Positions 35,037 through 44,788 of a DNA stretch of 61,977 nucleotides are shown in pieces. The stretch is from an uncultured Bacteroidota bacterium. Its GTDB lineage: Bacteria; Bacteroidota; Bacteroidia; UKL13-3. Position 1 is the first letter of the stretch, and the number at the start of each line of letters is the position of its first letter. The stretch is taken from positions 1 through 61,977 of the forward strand of contig CAISCU010000038.1 in the NCBI GenBank assembly GCA_903883965.1, in the 5' to 3' direction. Both the position numbers and the translations under genes were made by a program. Under the pieces are notes generated by a model. That model did not search any database, was not told the DNA's origin, and saw nothing but the letters and a program-made list of their open reading frames with translations.

Positions 35037-36971
35037 ATGAAGTATTATTCTCTATTAATTGCTTTGATCACTGTTTCTTTGTTTAAAGCCAATGCTCAAA
35101 ATCCAGATTACTTAATTTCAATTAAAAACGAAAGTTTGAGTGCACCTAATGTTCTTGAATTTGACTTGTACATTAAATCGGTTGGAAATATTTCATTAGA
35201 ATATGCTTCATTTCAAACAGGAATTAATATTTCATCAAAATTTTTAAATGGTGGAACATTGTCTATTGATACCGTAAGTGGTAGCTCTGAGTTTAACACA
35301 TCCAAACAGGCTCCAGTTATAAATAAACCTGGATCTTCATGGGATGCAATCAACAACAGGATAAAAATTATCGCACAACAACCTCCCGGAGCTGGTAATG
35401 GAAAAATTATCAGTCAAAATGGAGATGGAAATAGAATTGCACGTTTTAAAATTACAAATACTACAAACTTTGATACTCTGTTGCCAAACTTAACTTTTAA
35501 TTTTGGTGCAGCAATCACTTGGACTACCAAAATATATGCCTATGTAAATGGCATTTCAACTGATATTACAGATCAAAATAAAATTGTAAGTAATACCACT
35601 AGTATTGTTCTTCAAGAACCAAAGAATATTGGCAAAACATTTAAAATAAATGATGTTCAAACCAATAGCATTCAAATGCAATTGAACGAAAAACAAAATG
35701 CCCAGAACGTTCTAGTACTGATTAACAAATACCATACTCCTAACTATCAACTAAATGATGGAGAACAATTCAGCCCAAATCAATCATACGCTAATGCTCA
35801 AATTTTGAGTGACAGCAGTAGAGTTGTATATGAAGGTGAAGCAAATGGAACTATAGATATTGCAGGTTTAGAAGAAAATAAAAAATACTATATAGCAGCC
35901 TATTTGTACAATGGAACTGATGCTAATAAAAATATTTTAACCAGACAAAATTTTAACACTGACACAACAACCAAAATTAGTACAATCAACAACCCCAAAA
36001 TTGGTTCAATTAAACCAACTATTGGAAATATTTTCGATACCATACAAGTAATTGGAACCAAATTATTCCCTTACGATTCGGTATATTTTGGCAAAACTAA
36101 AGTAAATGTAATTGGTAATATAGGAGATTCAATCTTAAGCATTATCATTCCACAAGGGGAATTGAGCAATCTTGTAAAGGTATATACATCATATGGCACA
36201 TCTAATTCACCTTCTTATTTCACAATCTTACCTAGTATTCAATTCATTGATTCTAACCCAGCCTCAATTGGACAAACCATAACTGTTGAAGGATTTAATT
36301 TTGAAGGTTTAGATTCATTGTTAATCGGAAATATTTCGCAAGAAATTATTGAATCAAATGACCACTCGGTTTCGTTCAAATTGAGTTACTACAATATGGA
36401 CGAAATCGTTCATATTTACTGTAAAAATGGGACTATTTCATCTACGCAGAAAATCAGATTTAAACCAGCCATTTTTGATGTAACTCCAAAAATTGGTACT
36501 ACCAATGATCCTATTCAAATTAAAGGTAGGAACCTTTACAATATTGACAGTGTAATGATTGGAAATGTAAAAGCAACCGTTACAGGAATTTACCCCGATT
36601 CATTGATTACCATTACTATTCCAAATATGGCAAGTAAATCATTGGTAACTGTTTACACTAAAAATGGCATAGCAGTCAGTGTAGATTCACTGAATGTGAT
36701 TTCAGGAATTGAGGGTATCAATTATTCAAATCATATTTTAAGTTTTTTTGATTTCAATAACAATTTAAATGTTATTTCTACTGATAAAAACACCTTTATA
36801 CTCCAAGTGAGCATCTATGACATAAAAGGTCAGATGGTATACCAAACAAAAGAGAACATCATTGGCCAAACAGAAATTGCAATTGCACAAGAAGAACTCG
36901 TAAACACAAACTTTATTGTGATAATTACAAAAACATCTAAAGGAATATCTAAAATCAAATTAATAAAATGA
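35037..36971 (+). CDS. Secreted protein with cohesin-like N-terminus, TIG/IPT domains and T9SS-type end
   Basis: 644 residues. Signal peptide MKYYSLLIALITVSLFKANAQ; residues about 22-185 match the module found twice in the 29760-31481 product (LEFDLYIKS, ASFQTGINISS, GDGNRIARFKITNTTNF, TKIYAY); then a fibronectin-like stretch, three TIG/IPT-like domains (GSIKPTIGNIFDTIQVIG, IDSNPASIGQTITVEG, FDVTPKIGTTNDPIQIKG) and a C-terminal segment (LQVSIYDIKGQMVYQ ... NFIVIITKTSKGISKIKLIK) like a divergent T9SS type A domain. It is first in an operon with the TonB receptor, overlapping it by 4 nt. Confidence 0.82.
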   Translation: MKYYSLLIALITVSLFKANAQNPDYLISIKNESLSAPNVLEFDLYIKSVGNISLEYASFQTGINISSKFLNGGTLSIDTVSGSSEFNTSKQAPVINKPGSSWDAINNRIKIIAQQPPGAGNGKIISQNGDGNRIARFKITNTTNFDTLLPNLTFNFGAAITWTTKIYAYVNGISTDITDQNKIVSNTTSIVLQEPKNIGKTFKINDVQTNSIQMQLNEKQNAQNVLVLINKYHTPNYQLNDGEQFSPNQSYANAQILSDSSRVVYEGEANGTIDIAGLEENKKYYIAAYLYNGTDANKNILTRQNFNTDTTTKISTINNPKIGSIKPTIGNIFDTIQVIGTKLFPYDSVYFGKTKVNVIGNIGDSILSIIIPQGELSNLVKVYTSYGTSNSPSYFTILPSIQFIDSNPASIGQTITVEGFNFEGLDSLLIGNISQEIIESNDHSVSFKLSYYNMDEIVHIYCKNGTISSTQKIRFKPAIFDVTPKIGTTNDPIQIKGRNLYNIDSVMIGNVKATVTGIYPDSLITITIPNMASKSLVTVYTKNGIAVSVDSLNVISGIEGINYSNHILSFFDFNNNLNVISTDKNTFILQVSIYDIKGQMVYQTKENIIGQTEIAIAQEELVNTNFIVIITKTSKGISKIKLIK

Positions 36972-39820
36972 ACCAATTGATTCCTTCACTTAGACATATA
37001 GCACTAAGTATATTTTTTACAATATTGTTTATTGGTTCTACAGCTGGTCAAAATGCAAGCATTAGTGGTAAAATAGTAGATCAAAAAAATGGAGAGGAGC
37101 TCATAGGTGCTACCGTGCGCATTAGCAATACATCTTTGGGTGCCATATCTGATGTCAATGGACAATACCTCATAAAAGGTATTCAACCAGGAACCTATAC
37201 TATTGAAATGTCTTTGGTTGGATATGTAACAAAAAGTTTTAAAAATATCTCTCTAATGGCTGGAGAATCTAAGGTTCTAAGTTTTGAAATGCAGCCTTCA
37301 ACCAAAGAGCTTCAAGAATTTGTAACAACTGCAAAAATAGATAGGCAGACATCAGGAGGTTTATTGATTCAACAAAAAAACTTGTCCAGCATTTCTGACG
37401 GTATTTCATCCGAAACCATTAAAAGATCACCAGATAAAACTACAGGTGATGCGCTAAAGAGGGTAAGTGGTGTAACAGTGCAAGACAACAGATTTGTAGT
37501 TGTTAGAGGACTGGCAGATAGGTACAATATAGCCTTAATAAATGGGGTTGATTTACCAACTACCGAACCCGATAAAAAGGCCTTTTCGTTTGACATTATC
37601 CCGTCTGCATTGATTGACAATATGGTTATATATAAAACTGCATCACCAGAATTAAGAGCAGATTTTGGTGGCGGTGCAGTATATGTGACAACCAAAGATA
37701 TTCCTGAGAAAAAAATTTTTAATATCAATATCAGTTCGCAATACAATGAGTATACTACATTTAAACCTTTTGTAGATTATAATGGCGGTAAATTAGATTT
37801 TCTAGGTATAGATGATGGCTCTCGAGCATTACCTAAATCATTGTTAGGCTCAAAAGAATTTGGAAGTGCTACTATAGATGAAGAAGTTAGAAACTCTAAA
37901 TTACTTGGAAATAATTGGGGTTTAAATAATCAAAATTCGCAATCCCCTGGCTACGGAATTCAAGTTGTTTATGGTAATAATTTCAAATTTCTGAATAAAG
38001 AATGGGGAATCATTGCATCTTTATCAACTAGCTCAACTCCTAAAACTTACAATAACAATATATTTACCTATGGTGGTGGTGGCTCCTCAAACGATACCAT
38101 TAAATGGTTTAGCTTAGAGGACAATACGTATGAAAAAAATCACTTAACCGGTATTTTGTTCAATGCATCAGTAAAATTAAACAACAACCATAAAATTTCT
38201 TTAAAAAACCTAGCTAATATCAATGGAGAAGATGTTGTTATCAATAGGTTTGGTTACCAAAATGAGAATGGTATTTTTAATTTTGAAAAAGGATTTGCCA
38301 GACAATTTACAAGTAATATTTTTTACAGTGGACAAGCGAAATATGAAGGATATATTCCAAGTGTAAAATTAAAAATCAATGGCACAGTAGGCATCAATAT
38401 TACTAGCAGGGATATGCCTGGACAAAAGAGATTGTTATACAATTCTTCACTAGATGCATCAGATTCTGTTTTTAAAGTTGCATTTCCTGCAGGATCTCCT
38501 AACCCTATGCTTTCAGGTATGACCTATACCTACTTAAAGGAAAACGGAAATATCTATGCCTTAGATTTAACGAGAACATTCAAATGGGGTAAATTCAAAC
38601 CTACATTCAAAACAGGCTATTACCAATCTAACAAAGAAAGAAACTTTAATGCCAGAATTTTTGGATGGAGATTAAGTACTAAAATTTATTCAAATCCAGA
38701 ATTACTAGAACTTGGACCAGGTGAAATATTTGCAGATTCAAACATTACTAAAGACCGGTTTAGAATAAATGAAATTACCAGTAATACTGATACCTATACT
38801 GCTTCCTCTAAATTGAATGCTGCTTATTTTAGCGTTGACCATTATTTGTTTACAAGACTGAGACTAAACTATGGCATAAGATACGAAAGTTTCAATCAGA
38901 AATTAGCTTCAATTGACCCTTACATATCTAAAGACACCACTTACGACAACACTTACAATAATTTCTTTCCAATTGTAAATTTGACATACAATTTAACCGA
39001 AAAAATAAATTTTAGAAGTTCCTATTCTAAAACGGTTGTTAGACCAGAGTTTAGAGAAATTGCTCCATTTACTTATTACGATTACGTAAACAATACCATC
39101 ACATATGGTAAAAGTAATCTAAAGCCTATTCAAATAAGCAACTTAGACTTGAGGTTTGAAATATACCCAACAGGTGGACAGGTTTTCACATTCACTTACT
39201 TTTATAAAACCTTTGAAAATGCCATAGAGAATACTTTCGATTATGGTGCAGGAAACAGAACCAGAACTTTTAATAACATTAAAAGTGTAGAATGTTCAGG
39301 GTACGAATTGGAATTCAGATTGAATCCAGGAATCGTTTTCAATACTCCACAAAATTCTATGGCCAGGTTCTTTACTTTTAGCCTAAATTCATCAATAATT
39401 AATTCAAAAGTTGATTTATCTAATTTGGCTGGATTGGCTGGAAGTGACAACCATAGACCATTACAAGGTCAATCAGGTTATTCTTTGAATGCAGGTATTT
39501 TAATCATGCCACCAAGTGCAAAATGGAATTTTAACATTTTATACAATAGAATTGGCAGAAGAATGGCATTAGAAGGTGGTAGACCAGAATTACATATATG
39601 GGAAGTTCCAAGAGATTTAATTGATATTCAATTCAGTTACCAGTTGAACAAATTTGTAACTGCCAAGGCTATTTTTAGTGATATTTTAAACCAATATTAC
39701 CGCCTTTACAGAGATACTGATTTAGACGGTAAATATACTCCAAACACTACAGATGTTATCACAAATCAGTGTAGGTATGGATCCAATTTCAGCTTTTCAT
39801 TGGCAATTAATTTATTTTAG
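36968..39820 (+). CDS. TonB-dependent receptor with carboxypeptidase-regulatory-like N-terminal domain
   Basis: 950 residues. Signal peptide (ALSIFFTILFIGSTAGQ), a carboxypeptidase-regulatory-like domain (about 29-112, ISGKIVDQKNGEELIGATV ... LIKGIQPGTYTIEMSLVGY), a plug domain (about 130-235, with VSGVTVQDNRFVVVRGLADRYN and FGGGAVYVTT) and a 22-stranded-type barrel up to the C-terminal aromatic FSFSLAINLF. It sits in the outer membrane and imports a ligand with TonB energy. The ligand is not predictable. No SusD partner follows, so it is not a classical Sus pair. The start overlaps the preceding gene and a cytochrome-like lipoprotein follows 5 nt downstream. Confidence 0.93.
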   Translation: MNQLIPSLRHIALSIFFTILFIGSTAGQNASISGKIVDQKNGEELIGATVRISNTSLGAISDVNGQYLIKGIQPGTYTIEMSLVGYVTKSFKNISLMAGESKVLSFEMQPSTKELQEFVTTAKIDRQTSGGLLIQQKNLSSISDGISSETIKRSPDKTTGDALKRVSGVTVQDNRFVVVRGLADRYNIALINGVDLPTTEPDKKAFSFDIIPSALIDNMVIYKTASPELRADFGGGAVYVTTKDIPEKKIFNINISSQYNEYTTFKPFVDYNGGKLDFLGIDDGSRALPKSLLGSKEFGSATIDEEVRNSKLLGNNWGLNNQNSQSPGYGIQVVYGNNFKFLNKEWGIIASLSTSSTPKTYNNNIFTYGGGGSSNDTIKWFSLEDNTYEKNHLTGILFNASVKLNNNHKISLKNLANINGEDVVINRFGYQNENGIFNFEKGFARQFTSNIFYSGQAKYEGYIPSVKLKINGTVGINITSRDMPGQKRLLYNSSLDASDSVFKVAFPAGSPNPMLSGMTYTYLKENGNIYALDLTRTFKWGKFKPTFKTGYYQSNKERNFNARIFGWRLSTKIYSNPELLELGPGEIFADSNITKDRFRINEITSNTDTYTASSKLNAAYFSVDHYLFTRLRLNYGIRYESFNQKLASIDPYISKDTTYDNTYNNFFPIVNLTYNLTEKINFRSSYSKTVVRPEFREIAPFTYYDYVNNTITYGKSNLKPIQISNLDLRFEIYPTGGQVFTFTYFYKTFENAIENTFDYGAGNRTRTFNNIKSVECSGYELEFRLNPGIVFNTPQNSMARFFTFSLNSSIINSKVDLSNLAGLAGSDNHRPLQGQSGYSLNAGILIMPPSAKWNFNILYNRIGRRMALEGGRPELHIWEVPRDLIDIQFSYQLNKFVTAKAIFSDILNQYYRLYRDTDLDGKYTPNTTDVITNQCRYGSNFSFSLAINLF

Positions 39821-39825
39821 TTTCA

Positions 39826-40185
39826 ATGACCTCTCAAAATAATACCATTATTTTATTGGTATTGTTTTTAATAATAGCTTGTAAAAAAGAAAATGCCGTA
39901 TCAACCATTAAAACTATATATTCGGTTGATACGGTATCTTTTAAAAATACAATTGTTCCATTGTTGATTAACAATTGCAGCAATTCAGATTGTCACCCTG
40001 ACATTGCTGTTTATGACAATCTAATGTTATATCCAAGGCCACTTGTTGTGCCTAATGATATTGCAAATTCTGGCTTATACCAATCTGTTCTGAGCAAAAG
40101 AATGCCCTTAAATATTAAAAAATTAAGTGACAATGAAGTTAAACTAATTGCAACTTGGATTTTAGCAGGCGCAAAAAACAATTGA
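39826..40185 (+). CDS. Small lipoprotein with a CX4CH haem-binding-like motif
   Basis: 119 residues. Lipobox LIIAC puts lipidation at Cys19. The sequence FKNTIVPLLINNCSNSDCHP (Cys51, Cys56, His57) matches the (V/I)xPILxxxCxxxxCH pattern of Bacteroidota mono-haem cytochrome-like lipoproteins, with Met93 in KRMPL as a possible second axial ligand. If haem is attached the protein would carry electrons in the periplasm or at the outer membrane. CX4CH is not the standard CXXCH, so haem attachment is inference. It is third gene of the operon with the TIG protein and the TonB receptor. Confidence 0.75.
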   Translation: MTSQNNTIILLVLFLIIACKKENAVSTIKTIYSVDTVSFKNTIVPLLINNCSNSDCHPDIAVYDNLMLYPRPLVVPNDIANSGLYQSVLSKRMPLNIKKLSDNEVKLIATWILAGAKNN

Positions 40186-40186
40186 T

Positions 40187-43100
40187 CTATTGTACAATTA
40201 ATAAAGTCTGACTTCTGTTTCCAAATTCATCTATCAATTCGAGGCTGTAAATGCCTTGTGCCAAATTCCAAACATTCAAGTTGAATTGTAAATTCCCATG
40301 AACTATTTCAGCGCAATTTTCTATTCTAACAATTTGTCCGAGTTGATTTGTTAGCACCAATTTTGCAGATTTACCTTCCAAACCTTGACATCTCAAAATC
40401 GCATTTGAAGCTATTGGATTCGGATAAACTTGCATTTTTTTTATTGATTGATTTTTTGGCACATAAAGCTGTTTATAATCTATAGCTGAGCCTTTATTTA
40501 CAAAAATTAATTTGAAACGTTGTTCTCCTAAGTCAGCCAAACTTGATACATTAAAACTATATTGATTTTGTGTCTGAATGGTTGTCAGAGTTCCTAAGTA
40601 AGCGTCTTCTAACAAAACATCATATCCATCAAATTGAGCAAGTCCTTTGAAAATCAGTAGGTGCTTACCAGTAAAATTAGATTGAACAGCTAAAGGAATT
40701 GTAACAAAATTGTCTACCGGAGCAATGGTCTGAATGGCGCAATTAATACCATCTGTTGTTTTAGTATACACATTGAGGTTATTATTTCCCATTTTCTCAG
40801 TATCCATTTCATCTTTTGAATTTTGGGCTGATCCAACAATGGCTAAAATGGCCTCATCTTGAACTTTATCAGGCTTTACAAACAAAATTCGGATAGCCGA
40901 AATTTCATTTTTAAACATGGTACTTGCTAGCAATTGGCTTTGTTTTGCCATTTCAGTTATGGCAAGTGCAGGGTTAGTTGAATTTGCTTTTACAAAAAAT
41001 GCGCTACCTGATTCAATGGTCTGGCTTGCCTGATTGGTTCCCATTTGTAAAGCCCCATTCCAACTGGCATAATGGTCTCCTGATGGCTTGTAAATCCAAT
41101 AGGCATTTTCAATGTTGTTTCTTTGCCATGCTTGTGCGTTGTCAGACCAAACAATACTGCTTGGATATGGATTGCCTATTAAATTCCAACCTTTCCCATT
41201 AGCGGGAGTATAGCTTACATTAAATTGAAATGGTCCTGTTTGAATGGTACCTTTAGCAGACAATAAAACATCTTGTGCATTGTAAATTGAACTGCCATTT
41301 AACAAACTACATCCTTGACTCCGATTGCCTCTCACAAAAACATTGTATCCAGTTCCAGCAGCCAATTGATGTGTAATTGTTGAACTGATTCCTTTCCAAG
41401 CATTGGCATAGACTGTTGTACCATATGCTCCAGTTCCAAATGAAATTGCAGTTTGTTCATCGTAAGTAAGCATAGAAAAAGTACTGGTTAATGTGGCGTC
41501 AAATCCATTGCTATTGGGTGTTAAATTAGGGCAAATATTTCCGCCACTACCTAGTCCAGTGATATGAATTTGCTGCTGCCAACTAGAAGCAACATTGGGT
41601 CCTAATGTAAAAGGTGCTGCCAAATACCTGTATCTTCTTCCTGAGCTTCCCGGAATGTACCTTTCTACTTCAACTTCACCATTGAGATAGTTCCCATTTC
41701 CAGTATTGATTTGAGCGGTTTGTTGGGCTGTTGATTTCAACAGTAAATTTCCGTGCGTATATAAGGTACCAGCAAGTGGTACCAATTGACCCATTAATTC
41801 CAATTTGCTTCCCAAATGAAGCGACTGGTTATACGTTAAGTTATTTAATTTGCAATTGACAGAATCGAGATACAAAGTTCCGGCATCTGTTGTTCCAGTG
41901 AAATTTAAACTCCCACTCGTTGCTTTAATTTTTCCGGTGCCACTGATGCCTGTCAATTTCAATTCATTTCCGTTTAAATCTAGGCTTGCTCCCGACTCTA
42001 AAACCAATGCATTGACCGTTGTATTGCCTGTGAGTATTGGAGCTGCAAACACGCATGTACCTCTAGCTGGAATAATTACTTTACTAGTCAAAACTGGAGC
42101 TGATATACTTGGCTCATACGAATTTGTTGAAGATTGATAAACATACCAGTTAGATGGATCTGAAAATGAGCTACCAATTCCTCTTCCAAAAACAGCTTGA
42201 AGGTTTTCCGGAATAGTAGTTAAAATAGGCCTTTGAATACTAACAGTAATTTTATTTGAAATACTGTAACCACATTGCTTGGTTGAGGTTACAATTAAAT
42301 GGTACTCTCCTGAATTTAATGCAGTATATGCAGCAGTTGTTGCTCCATTCAAAGCTATACCATTCTGATACCATTGGTAATTGACATTGGCTAGATTTGA
42401 TGCCACAAGTTGAATGGCATTGCCACTGCAATTCTGAGTTGAACCAATTGATGAAATGCTTGCAATTGGTTTTTGATGAAGTCCAACATAACTACTGTCT
42501 TTTACTACACAGCCGTAACTATTGGTTGCTTGTACTTGGTACCAAGCATTTGTTTTGGCAAATATACTTGAACTTGTTTGACCCGTTTGCCAACTAAAAT
42601 TGGTGAAACCCGAAGTGGCACTCAGCAATACACTATCGGTACATGCTGAAATGGAATCTAACAACAATACATTGCGTTTGTCGGTATTGAGCTTGATATA
42701 AATACTGTCTTTTACCACACAGCCGTAACTATTGGTAGCTTGCACTTGATACCAAGCATTTGTTTTGGCATATATACTTGAACTTGTTTGACCCGTTTGC
42801 CAACTAAAATTGGTGAAACCCGAAGTGGCACTCAGCAATACACTATCGGTACATGCTGATATGGAATCTGACAACAATACATTGCGTTTGTCGGTGTTGA
42901 GCTTGATATAAATACTATCAGAACCAAAACAGCCCAATGCATTGGTAACATTGACTTTGAACCAACCGGTAGCATTGGCATAAACTACCGAATTATTTAC
43001 CGAGTTATCAACTGGATTGTATGTAAGCATTGAGTTTGGATCTGTATTAGGAGAAAGCCATTGAACGCTTGTAAACCCTGTTCCTGCATCTAATTTTACA

Positions 43101-44686
43101 TAACTGGTACACGATTGTATAGAATCGGTATTTAATGTAATAACAGATCCGGAACAGCCCCCTTGACTGTATGGGCCAGCCAACAATGGTGAAGACTGTA
43201 AATAATTGGCCGTATGGTTCAGCCCATTGTATTCAATAACAGCAAGGTAATAATTGGTATTGTTTTGCAAACCACTCACCCAAGTTGTAGATCCTGAACC
43301 ATTGTAAACGACATAAATATCATTGCCAATTTTTGTACCTGAACCAAAAGTTGAATTGGCTATGTATACCATGGAGTCAATTGGAAAATTATTGATTGCC
43401 TGAGCTGCTCGCATCAACACAATTCTATTTGAACCATTTCCTGTTTTCCAAGAAATTCTTAATTTATTGTTTGCAAATGAATCCACTTGCAAAGATTCAG
43501 CTGCAATTGTAGGCTGCAAAGGCAAAGCCAAGCCCCAAATTTTATTGACAAACTGCGGACTGTCTATGTAGGGATTGCGGTTACCTTGATACCCATAAAT
43601 GGCATTGTTTCTGTTGATTTCTTTTACACTTGGAGGGTCTTGGTTATGCCATTTGATCAATAAATTTAAAAACCAGGCATCAAATACAGGATAGGCATTG
43701 CCAGCTAATATCTCATTAGAATTGCCATTTGCCACCCAGGATGCAATGGCTGTGTTGTATCGGGTAGCCATATAAAATTGTGCCCTGGCAACATCTCCTT
43801 TGTACTCGTCTACAGGCTCAAAAACTATACCTGAATAACCAGCTGTCACACTAGGCCCTAATTTGCCCCCAATTTGTGATGTATATGTAGGTGAATTTAC
43901 TTCACCATATGGATAATTGTTGCGCATACCATTTACTTTACCATCGGTTGGGAAAATATGGTGCATATCCGAAACCATTGGACTGGCATCAGCAAACCAA
44001 CTTTGAGGGAAACTGTGTTCACGGTTATAGCAATCTCCTTCTACTGCATAGGTACCGCATTGATTCACCGATAATGTATACACATAACTTGCTGCATTGC
44101 CAGTTACTGCAGTTGAGTAAATATCCCATAATTTGCCATCGTAATAGGTGTCTGTATTTGTATAAGCCGCCCATAAACCAGCATAACTGGTAACAGTATG
44201 CCCAGAAATTTTAGTAGACAGAGAACTCAACAAAGTACTTCCTGTTCCGGTTTGAGCACTGTAATAATTTAAAGGAATATTGGCACTTGCAATACCCGTT
44301 CCTGAAACTGCAATAGTTTTTACACTTACTCCTGTGCTAGTTTGGTTAATTTGTCCGGATAAAGCACCAACTACAATTGGAGCAAAACGAACATAAATTT
44401 CAGTTGAATCAACCTTACCAGCAACAGGAACCAACTGAATACTTTGACAGAATCCTTTATTTACATTGACAGAGATCTCAAAATTAGCCGTTGCAGTAAT
44501 AACGATATTGGCTGTTAAACCTGAACCAAATACTTTGTAACGCTGAGTTGATGTTGCTTTATTTAATGGGCAATTGCCATAATTGGGCAATGTACTTTTG
44601 TTTGTAATGATAGTAGCTGATTTTAAACTATTCATTGAAACTGCAAACATCAAAAACAAAACAATTGACTTTAAATATTTTACCAT
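40187..44686 (-). CDS. T9SS-secreted endonuclease I fused to Ig-like and carbohydrate-binding-like modules
   Basis: 1,499 residues. Signal peptide, an N-terminal Ig-like domain (about 25-115), then an endonuclease I domain (about 135-370) with EGDCYNREHSFPQSWF and SDMHHIFPTDGKVNGMRNNYPYG, which hold the expected catalytic and metal-binding His/Asn residues. A fibronectin-like part, PKD/Ig-like modules including a near-identical 70-residue tandem pair, a G8/beta-roll-like part and a T9SS type A sorting domain (VYPNPIASNAILRC ... GIYSLELIDEFGN) follow. It should cut DNA outside the cell, giving phosphate or nucleosides or loosening biofilm. It is convergent with the lipoprotein gene, 1 nt apart. 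Confidence 0.9.
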   Translation of the reverse strand: MVKYLKSIVLFLMFAVSMNSLKSATIITNKSTLPNYGNCPLNKATSTQRYKVFGSGLTANIVITATANFEISVNVNKGFCQSIQLVPVAGKVDSTEIYVRFAPIVVGALSGQINQTSTGVSVKTIAVSGTGIASANIPLNYYSAQTGTGSTLLSSLSTKISGHTVTSYAGLWAAYTNTDTYYDGKLWDIYSTAVTGNAASYVYTLSVNQCGTYAVEGDCYNREHSFPQSWFADASPMVSDMHHIFPTDGKVNGMRNNYPYGEVNSPTYTSQIGGKLGPSVTAGYSGIVFEPVDEYKGDVARAQFYMATRYNTAIASWVANGNSNEILAGNAYPVFDAWFLNLLIKWHNQDPPSVKEINRNNAIYGYQGNRNPYIDSPQFVNKIWGLALPLQPTIAAESLQVDSFANNKLRISWKTGNGSNRIVLMRAAQAINNFPIDSMVYIANSTFGSGTKIGNDIYVVYNGSGSTTWVSGLQNNTNYYLAVIEYNGLNHTANYLQSSPLLAGPYSQGGCSGSVITLNTDSIQSCTSYVKLDAGTGFTSVQWLSPNTDPNSMLTYNPVDNSVNNSVVYANATGWFKVNVTNALGCFGSDSIYIKLNTDKRNVLLSDSISACTDSVLLSATSGFTNFSWQTGQTSSSIYAKTNAWYQVQATNSYGCVVKDSIYIKLNTDKRNVLLLDSISACTDSVLLSATSGFTNFSWQTGQTSSSIFAKTNAWYQVQATNSYGCVVKDSSYVGLHQKPIASISSIGSTQNCSGNAIQLVASNLANVNYQWYQNGIALNGATTAAYTALNSGEYHLIVTSTKQCGYSISNKITVSIQRPILTTIPENLQAVFGRGIGSSFSDPSNWYVYQSSTNSYEPSISAPVLTSKVIIPARGTCVFAAPILTGNTTVNALVLESGASLDLNGNELKLTGISGTGKIKATSGSLNFTGTTDAGTLYLDSVNCKLNNLTYNQSLHLGSKLELMGQLVPLAGTLYTHGNLLLKSTAQQTAQINTGNGNYLNGEVEVERYIPGSSGRRYRYLAAPFTLGPNVASSWQQQIHITGLGSGGNICPNLTPNSNGFDATLTSTFSMLTYDEQTAISFGTGAYGTTVYANAWKGISSTITHQLAAGTGYNVFVRGNRSQGCSLLNGSSIYNAQDVLLSAKGTIQTGPFQFNVSYTPANGKGWNLIGNPYPSSIVWSDNAQAWQRNNIENAYWIYKPSGDHYASWNGALQMGTNQASQTIESGSAFFVKANSTNPALAITEMAKQSQLLASTMFKNEISAIRILFVKPDKVQDEAILAIVGSAQNSKDEMDTEKMGNNNLNVYTKTTDGINCAIQTIAPVDNFVTIPLAVQSNFTGKHLLIFKGLAQFDGYDVLLEDAYLGTLTTIQTQNQYSFNVSSLADLGEQRFKLIFVNKGSAIDYKQLYVPKNQSIKKMQVYPNPIASNAILRCQGLEGKSAKLVLTNQLGQIVRIENCAEIVHGNLQFNLNVWNLAQGIYSLELIDEFGNRSQTLLIVQ
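42494..42913 (-). repeat. Two tandem 210-bp repeats inside the endonuclease gene
   Basis: The segments 42494-42703 and 42704-42913 are almost identical at DNA level, each encoding about 70 residues (SISACTDSVLLSATSGFTNF and following). A third, more diverged unit borders them at 42914. The low divergence indicates a recent duplication or gene conversion. Confidence 0.88.
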
Positions 44687-44740
44687 AACATGTAAAAATA
44701 CTATTTTTTATTTGTGTTCAATGAACCCATAAAAAAACAT

Positions 44741-44767
44741 AAAAAAAGCCACCTTTTAGGTGGCTTT
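44741..44767 (-). terminator. Terminator of the Cys/Lys-rich protein gene
   Basis: 9-bp stem AAAGCCACC/GGTGGCTTT with 5-nt loop at 44754-44758, followed on the minus strand by a run of T. Confidence 0.85.
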
Positions 44768-44788
44768 GAAATTTTTGAAAGACTTAAA

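Noticed and set aside
36968-39820. SusC/SusD polysaccharide-utilisation pair
   Set aside because: The receptor has no SusD-like lipoprotein next to it; the downstream lipoprotein is cytochrome-like.
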